A stretch of 64,000 nt of DNA, from contig OX485808.1 of the NCBI GenBank assembly GCA_950295325.1, forward strand, positions 2,918,501-2,982,500, given 5' to 3'. The notes under the pieces are model-generated. The model was not told where the DNA came from, searched no databases, and saw only the letters and a program-made list of their open reading frames with translations. The translations under genes and the position numbers were made by a program. Source of the stretch: Polytrichum commune. Its lineage: Eukaryota; Streptophyta; Polytrichopsida; Polytrichales; Polytrichaceae. The first letter of the stretch is position 1, and each line of letters begins with the position of its first letter. Of this stretch, positions 58,852 to 64,000 are shown one piece after another.

Positions 58852-60734
58852 TTTAGATCTTCACCCATGATTGTTGAAATTGAGGTTGCATTTTATGGGC
58901 AGGTTTGAGGGAATTCGGGTGTGGGAAGTTAGGGGTTGAACCAACCACACCAAATGCTTGGGCGCAACTTCAACTTCTTTGATTTTTTGAGTTTAGCTTT
59001 ATGGTATGTAGTGTGACTTACTACATGGGTTTATGGAATGCTCTAACTTTCGCTAAGAATGTAAGTTGTCATGAAGGAAAGTCCATGCATTTAATCTTTT
59101 TTGGTGAAACATATAATCCATAATTAGGAGTTATGGCCTTGTGAATTTCCAAATAATCGCACTCTATATCATAAACAATGTACCATTCAACTTATAATGT
59201 GTAGGTTGTATGTTGTACATATATCTTTAGAAATATCTAAGTTTCACAAAACATATCAGGATGTTTAAACTGGTAGAAAATAATGAGATTTGAGTGCTTG
59301 TAGGATTTTCTTCATAGGAACTTCATGCTCAAGAGATTCAAAGATTCAAATTCAATCATTAGTGTTGAATGAAAGAAAAAAATTATTTTTGTCTCTCTCT
59401 ATATATTTTTTTTAGAATGTTTAAATTTAGTTGTGGAATGATGCAATCACCAAGTTGGTGTTTAGCGCGGGCCATCATTACACCATTTATGGCATTTAGT
59501 GTCACTTGCTAGCCAGAGTTACACATTGCTATAACATTTTAGTATTAATGCAAACATTTACCAATTAAAAAATGTTAATGCTTGATAGTGTCCAAACAAC
59601 CAATTTGGCCCTTGTTGGTAAAACATGAGATCTATAGTAAAAACTTATAGCACAATGTAACTACAAAAAGTAAGTGACTAAATGCCATACATGGTGTAGT
59701 GAGATACATAATAAAAAGTTATAGCAGAACAAACTCCAAATAGTAAGTGACATCAAATACCATAAGTGATGTCGTTTTCATCCCTGTTTTTGTCCTAAAG
59801 TGCACTCTTGGTTGATAGTAATGTGAAGTGCATAAACTTTTCTGAGCACCAAAGAGCTCAAGTGTTGAAGTCATCTTTATCATGTGCCACACTTAGTGTC
59901 ACTGCATTGTCAAGTTTAACACCACGTGCGATTGAAAATCAAATCCATTTCTTACATAAAACATCACCAAAATGGGTCCAAATTTTATCAAGCTTTTTTC
60001 ATGACTAGATATACATAGTATCTATTACATAGTTAAAAAATGATAACCATATTTGATGATTTGTTTTCTAAATAAAGCATACCATTTCTAACTAGAATGA
60101 CACACAATTGAACTAAAACAATTACTACATAAATGAAGATGACTAGAAAATTCAAGAAAATATACAAAAGATAATATCACTGATTGAGTATATGTATGTG
60201 AAAAGATCAAAAATTTTAATATTCTCTATGGCATTGAATATAGGGTAGCAAACTTTTATCGCACGTGGTTATGAAACGTACAGGGGTGTGATCGCCCCGT
60301 TGTCCTCAAGTATGATGCTCTCATAAGCAAAGTCAATTTGGACGATGGATTTATTCTCATGTTTGCCCAATTTGAGTTTCCATATGATATGATTGTCATT
60401 ACATTTATTAGTCCTACTAGTGTGGGTGGAAATTCAATGTAGGCCACATTGATTTTCTATTGAAGGTGACATTACCATGGGGTCAAGACCTTTACATAAA
60501 GTAAAAGTCACCTCAAGGGTTGTTCACACTTATGGGTAAGTCCTAGTTGTGATTGCTAGATTTACCAATCTTAATGATAAAATAACCTAACTTTAAGTTA
60601 ACCTAAATGTCATTCACACTTATATGCAACTTTACCAAAGATGTCGCCTATCTAGAGAGGGTTACTACTTCCATTCACACATGGTCATCACTAAACTCAC
60701 CATGTTTGCCAACATGTGATGTGATGACTATAAT
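58851..60734. other. Non-coding tail of copy B
   Basis: Matches 26634-28554 closely and contains the CACTA-like MITE at 59472-59698. No gene recognised on either strand. Confidence 0.6.
59472..59698. mobile_element. CACTA-like MITE (copy B)
   Basis: Counterpart of 27297-27522, with left end CATTACACCATTTATGGCAT and right end GGTGTAGTG. It predates the duplication. Confidence 0.65.
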
Positions 60735-60867
60735 GAATATACTATTTAGTTTCACTATACTATTTGGAATTACTGAATGCTATAACTATTTACTTTATGT
60801 TTCATATTCTACCAACAAATGTCAAATTGGTTGTTGGAACATTATAGAACTAAACACCTTTACTTGG

Positions 60868-62307
60868 TATGAGCCCAAAATGGTTGCTCATATTGGTTTT
60901 ATGTTAGATTTACTTAGAATTGCAATTGAAGTTGTTATTGAAACAATTAAAAGTATTAAAAAGAGTGAGGATTGGTGTGGGGTTATGTTTTAGGCCTTAG
61001 GTTTATTTGGTGTGGTTAATTAGAGGCTTAGTGGCATTAGGATTTGTTTTGGTTAAATGAGTGTTGTGTGATGAGGCAAGGGGAAGGTCCTTGGGCTTAA
61101 ATGTTTGAATTAGGACATGCTAGTGTTGGTTTAGGAGTGAAGGGTTTAGTGGATAGGATTGGGTTATTTTTAGATTAGGGGGGTTTAAGGGTTGTGTTTG
61201 GTTTTTTGTTGAGTCTCTTCTGTTTGGGTTGAGCGGAGGTTAGCTCGGCAGCAAGGCTGCGGTAGGTTCAGGCCTCAAGGCCACGGCATTTTGGGTTGAG
61301 CTTGCTGGTTAGTTCGGAGGAAGACTGTGGCGAATTCAGGCAACAAGGCTGCGGCATTCTGGGTTGAGCTTGCTGGTTAGTTCGGAGGAAGACTGTGGCG
61401 AGTTTAGGCCTGAAGGCTGCGGGCATTCTGGGTTGAGCTTGCTGGTTAGTTCGGAGGAAGACTGTGGCGAAGTTAGGCTTCAAGGCCGCGGCATTCTGGG
61501 TTGAGTTTGCTGGTTAGTTCGGGGGAAGGCTGGGGTAGGTTCAAGCCTCAAGGCCGCGGCATTTTGGGTTGAGCTTGCTGGTTAGTTCGGAGGAAGACTG
61601 TGGCGAATTCAGGCCTCAAGGCTACGGGCATTCTGGGTTGAGCTTGATGGTTAGTTCGGGGGAAGGCTGCAGTAGGTTCAGGCCTCAAGGCTGCGGCATT
61701 CTGGGTTAAGCTTGTTGGTTAGTTCGGAGGAAAACTGTGGCGAATTCAGGCAGCAAGGCTGCGGGCATTATGGGTTAAGCTTGCTGGTTAGTTCGGAGGA
61801 AGGTTGTGGCGAACTCAGGCAGCAAGGTTGCGGGCATTTTGAGCCAAGCTGATGTTACTAGTATTTAAGGTGGTGGGTGACGGTTGACTAGTGAGGCAAC
61901 TGACGGGTGATGACGGGTGTAACCCCGAACCCGAACATCGTAGTACTTCAAGCAATAAGGAAGAATGGAGTCATAAGAAAGAAGGGTTTTATTAGTGCTC
62001 AATCTACATTATATCATGGCTAGTTACCTAATCTTAGGAGGATGGATTAGGGTAGATCATTAGCTATTAGTGTAATTGGGTGCGCACTTGTGTGGGTTGT
62101 TGATAGGGTAGTTAAGAGGACAATAAAAGAGAAAAGCGTTTATCAACGCTTGTACTCATGATATGGAATAAATTGGTGTGACCGAAGGGATATGTGATGT
62201 AATGGGGACGAATGACGGAGGAAGGATTAAACTAGGACGAGTATGAATGTGATCACCATGCCCTCACCCGGACTAGGACGCTTAAGGGTGGGTGGTTTGG
62301 CCTCACA
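60868..62307 (+). mobile_element. Solo LTR, copy E
   Basis: It starts TATGAGCCCAAAATGG and ends TTTGGCCTCACA, with a perfect CTTGG target duplication (60863-60867 and 62308-62312). The intact target TTTACTTGGTAAGAAATG is at 28681-28698 in copy A. The length is 1440 bp. This is the clearest proof of the family's boundaries. Confidence 0.92.
61230..61850. repeat. Minisatellite in LTR copy E, 69-bp unit
   Basis: About nine units contain GCATTCTGGGTTGAGCTTGC, TGGTTAGTTCGGAGGAAGAC, TGTGGCGAATTCAGGC and AAGGCTGCGG. A minus-strand frame through it is a repeat artefact. Confidence 0.9.
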
Positions 62308-62373
62308 CTTGGTAAGAAATGACATCAATAGTAGTATGATATAGCATTGCATAATTCCAAATAGTAAGTGATA

Positions 62374-63121
62374 CTCCCTCTGGTCCACAATGGTCCGAAA
62401 AGAAATGACTTTTTCTTTTGTTCGCATGAAATGAAAAGTTTGGCACGTTCAATGAGCTCAGAACTGACCGACAATGCCACTGGAAGATCATTCCGATGTC
62501 GATTTGCGGCCTTGGCCAAGTGTGGGAGTTTATAGGAATTTGCACCATCGACGCGCATTACCTCGAGCATTACCGATTGCAAGGACAAGAAAACATTGTC
62601 AATGGTATCACGATCCGTTTCATCATAGGCCTGTTTGGTTGCAGTGATACTATCATCGACTGTGCGCTGCACCAATTGGTGCTGGAGCGACTGGATCGCG
62701 TTAAAAAAATCCTAGGTCCAAGATGTTTAGATCCGGACTGTTCGATGTTTGGAATGTCAACTGAATGTCGAAGCCGTCTTGACTGAGTGCCACCTCCAAA
62801 ATGGGATCGTTTTCAAACCCATGCAGTTTCGCGTTGTCCTGCTGTATCAGGATCTTTGAACACGTTTCCCCAGCCCGGGAACGTGGCCATTTTTCACGGA
62901 TGGCGGGCAGAATGTTGTCAATCAACATTTTCCTTGTGGCCTCCTTATTGATTGACACGATGCACTTGGTCACCATTGTCCCAACAAAGAGGTTTTTGTT
63001 GTTGCGCTTTGCACGCTCAAATAATACGAACGGAAATACTCCGATCTTGCCATCAAACCGAGGCCTTGCTACAGCGGCCATGAACATGACCTTCGGTATA
63101 AAGCGCTTGCTCTGACATTGG
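62374..63121 (-). mobile_element. Mariner-like element, transposase end, cut by LTR copy F
   Basis: The terminus CTCCCTCTGGTCCACAATGG begins right after a TA (62372-62373) that matches the uninterrupted TA at 28751-28752 in copy A. CTCCCTC is the usual start of plant mariner/Stowaway termini, and TA is the expected target. The element is interrupted at 63122 by LTR copy F, and its other end lies beyond the window. Confidence 0.85.
62374..63121 (-). pseudogene. Mariner-like (plant MLE) transposase, C-terminal part
   Basis: From 63121 downwards the frame reads VMFMAAVARPRFDGKIGVFP, then ILPAIREKWPRSRAG, ILIQQDNAKLH and NSPDLNILDLGFF, all typical of plant mariner transposases. The second and third catalytic Asp (QQDNA and SPDLN) are present. 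After GFF a T7 run (62702-62708) has one T too many and ends the frame. The continuation FNAIQSLQHQLVQRTVDD... to about 62430 (VFLSLQSVMLEVMRVDGANSYKLPH) is in the next frame. There is no stop before the terminal repeat. The N-terminal half, with the helix-turn-helix and first Asp, lies beyond LTR copy F. Confidence 0.85.
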
Positions 63122-63486
63122 TGTGAGCCCAAAATGGTGCCCACATGTGTTCTTAACCCTTGGAAACCATTAGAAGTTATGTTTTGATGTTTTATGATTA
63201 TTCACAAAAATATAAAAAAAGTGAAGCTTGAATGAAGTTATGTTTAGGCATTAGGTTAGTGTGGAGTGGATTTATTAGAAGTTAATAGCATGAAGAAGTT
63301 TCTTAGGTAGGTGAGCGTAGTGGGTGGTGAACCAAGGGTAGTTCCTTGGGTTAAATGTTTGAATTAGGATCTATGTGGTTAGTTTAAAGAGGCGAGGGCT
63401 TAGAGGATAGGATAAGAGCCTACAAAGTAGGAAAGGATCACAAGGGCTTATCTTGAGCCTTGGGGGTGCTCACCTCCTCAACTCAC

Positions 63487-63494
63487 TATATAAA
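63487..63494 (+). promoter_or_regulatory. TATA box of LTR copy F
   Basis: TATATAAA is followed at once by a CT-rich stretch (CCCTCACTCTTCCCTCTCTC). It sits about 365 bp into the LTR, where an LTR promoter is expected. The position suggests the minisatellite lies in the transcribed part of the LTR. Confidence 0.6.
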
Positions 63495-63834
63495 CCCTCA
63501 CTCTTCCCTCTCTCATCCTCTTTTCTTCGTGCTCTTTGGCACCCCACGTGTTATAAGTATGGGTGTGGGAAGCAAGAACGAAGCACATGTGCGTGCAAGG
63601 TCTCAAGGTGAAGAACCAAGACTAATTCGCCTTGAAGTTAGTTTGACATTTGTTAGGAGTAGTCTTTGGTTGAGGCATTTAGAGCTTAGCTTGTTGTATG
63701 TGACTTATAGAATTTAGATTCATGATATTTAGATTTATAGTGTTTGGAATCATGGCATTTAGAATTGTAGCATCCACATTCATGTTGAATTTAAAGCACT
63801 TAGCCTTATAAGGCTTGGGGCAAGGCCATTTAGA

Positions 63835-64000
63835 TTTAGCTGCTGGTTTAAAGGCTAAGGCCAGTTACATTTAGTTGCTGGTTTAAAGGCTGAGGCCAGT
63901 TACATTTAGTTGCTGGTTTAAAGGCTGAGGCCAGTTACATTCAGCTGTTGGTTTAAGGGCGAAGGCCAGTTACATTTAGCTGTTGGTTTAAGGCTAAGGC
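63835..64000. repeat. Minisatellite in LTR copy F, 35-bp unit
   Basis: Units GCTGGTTTAAAGGCTGAGGC followed by CAGTTACATTTAGTT recur at about 63842, 63877 and 63912 and continue to the window end. It is private to this copy. Confidence 0.88.

Larger units (their letters stand above)
44347..62373. repeat. Segmental duplication, copy B
   Basis: Collinear with 1-28752. It lacks copy A's LTR at 868 and the nest at 3616-14787. It has private LTR copy E at 60868-62307 and a mariner-like element from 62374. It has 109 bp not in A (45971-46079) and lacks about 330 bp found in A (25395-25727). Homology continues to the TA at 62372-62373, which matches 28751-28752. Confidence 0.93.
60735..62373. mobile_element. 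CACTA-like MITE (copy B), split by LTR copy E
   Basis: The left part is 60735-60867 and the right part is 62308-62373. It is the same element as 28555-28775, interrupted by LTR copy E and cut short on the right by the mariner-like insertion. Confidence 0.65.
63122..64000 (+). mobile_element. LTR copy F, running off the window
   Basis: It starts TGTGAGCCCAAAATGG, most like copy C, inside the mariner-like transposase. The target site before it is ATTGG (63117-63121). Conserved features follow: GTGAAGCTTG, TTAGGCATTAGG, GATAGGATAAGAGCC, a TATA box and a CT-rich tract, then its own minisatellite. The right end is outside the window, so solo or full-length status is unknown. Confidence 0.8.

Overview
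The window looks like a land-plant nuclear genome: AT-rich, gene-poor and full of nested transposons, with spliced gene remnants (GT/AG introns). The best lineage clue is a protein kinase-NBS-LRR architecture with near-identical 24-residue LRRs. This kinase-NLR class is best known from mosses, so I infer a bryophyte; another non-seed plant is possible. I found no tRNA, rRNA, CRISPR array or organellar sequence.

The main structure is a large direct duplication. Copy A runs from before base 1 to at least about 28752. Copy B runs from at or before 44347 to at least 62373. Each copy carries, in the same order, a short Tigger/pogo relic, a kinase-NLR gene on the minus strand, the first exons of a broken Exo70-like gene on the minus strand about 2.9 kb upstream of the NLR, and a tail of MITEs. 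The copies differ by scattered substitutions, small indels and private transposon insertions, so each serves as the empty-site control for the other. Both kinase-NLR copies are broken, by different lesions: a 14-bp deletion plus a nonsense codon in A, and a 23-bp tandem duplication in B. The Exo70-like fragments share old lesions and carry private new ones.

Copy A is enlarged by an 11.2-kb nest at 3616-14787. One LTR-type element received a second LTR; the second received an 8.3-kb Mutator-like element; that element received a third LTR. The Mutator-like element carries a truncated transposase and a decayed multi-exon gene with a methyltransferase-like motif. Six copies of one LTR family are present, mostly with clear 5-bp target duplications. 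All six have the same two ends but a private internal minisatellite.

Between the copies (28776-44211) lie a Tigger MITE with TA target duplication, a TIR element, a CACTA transposase relic, CACTA-like MITEs, the remains of another NLR, a near-perfect hairpin and a 740-bp TIR element. The right edge holds a mariner-like transposase inserted at a TA that is still empty in copy A, itself interrupted by the sixth LTR.

No intact host gene is visible. The closest is the kinase-NLR in copy B, intact apart from the 23-bp duplication.
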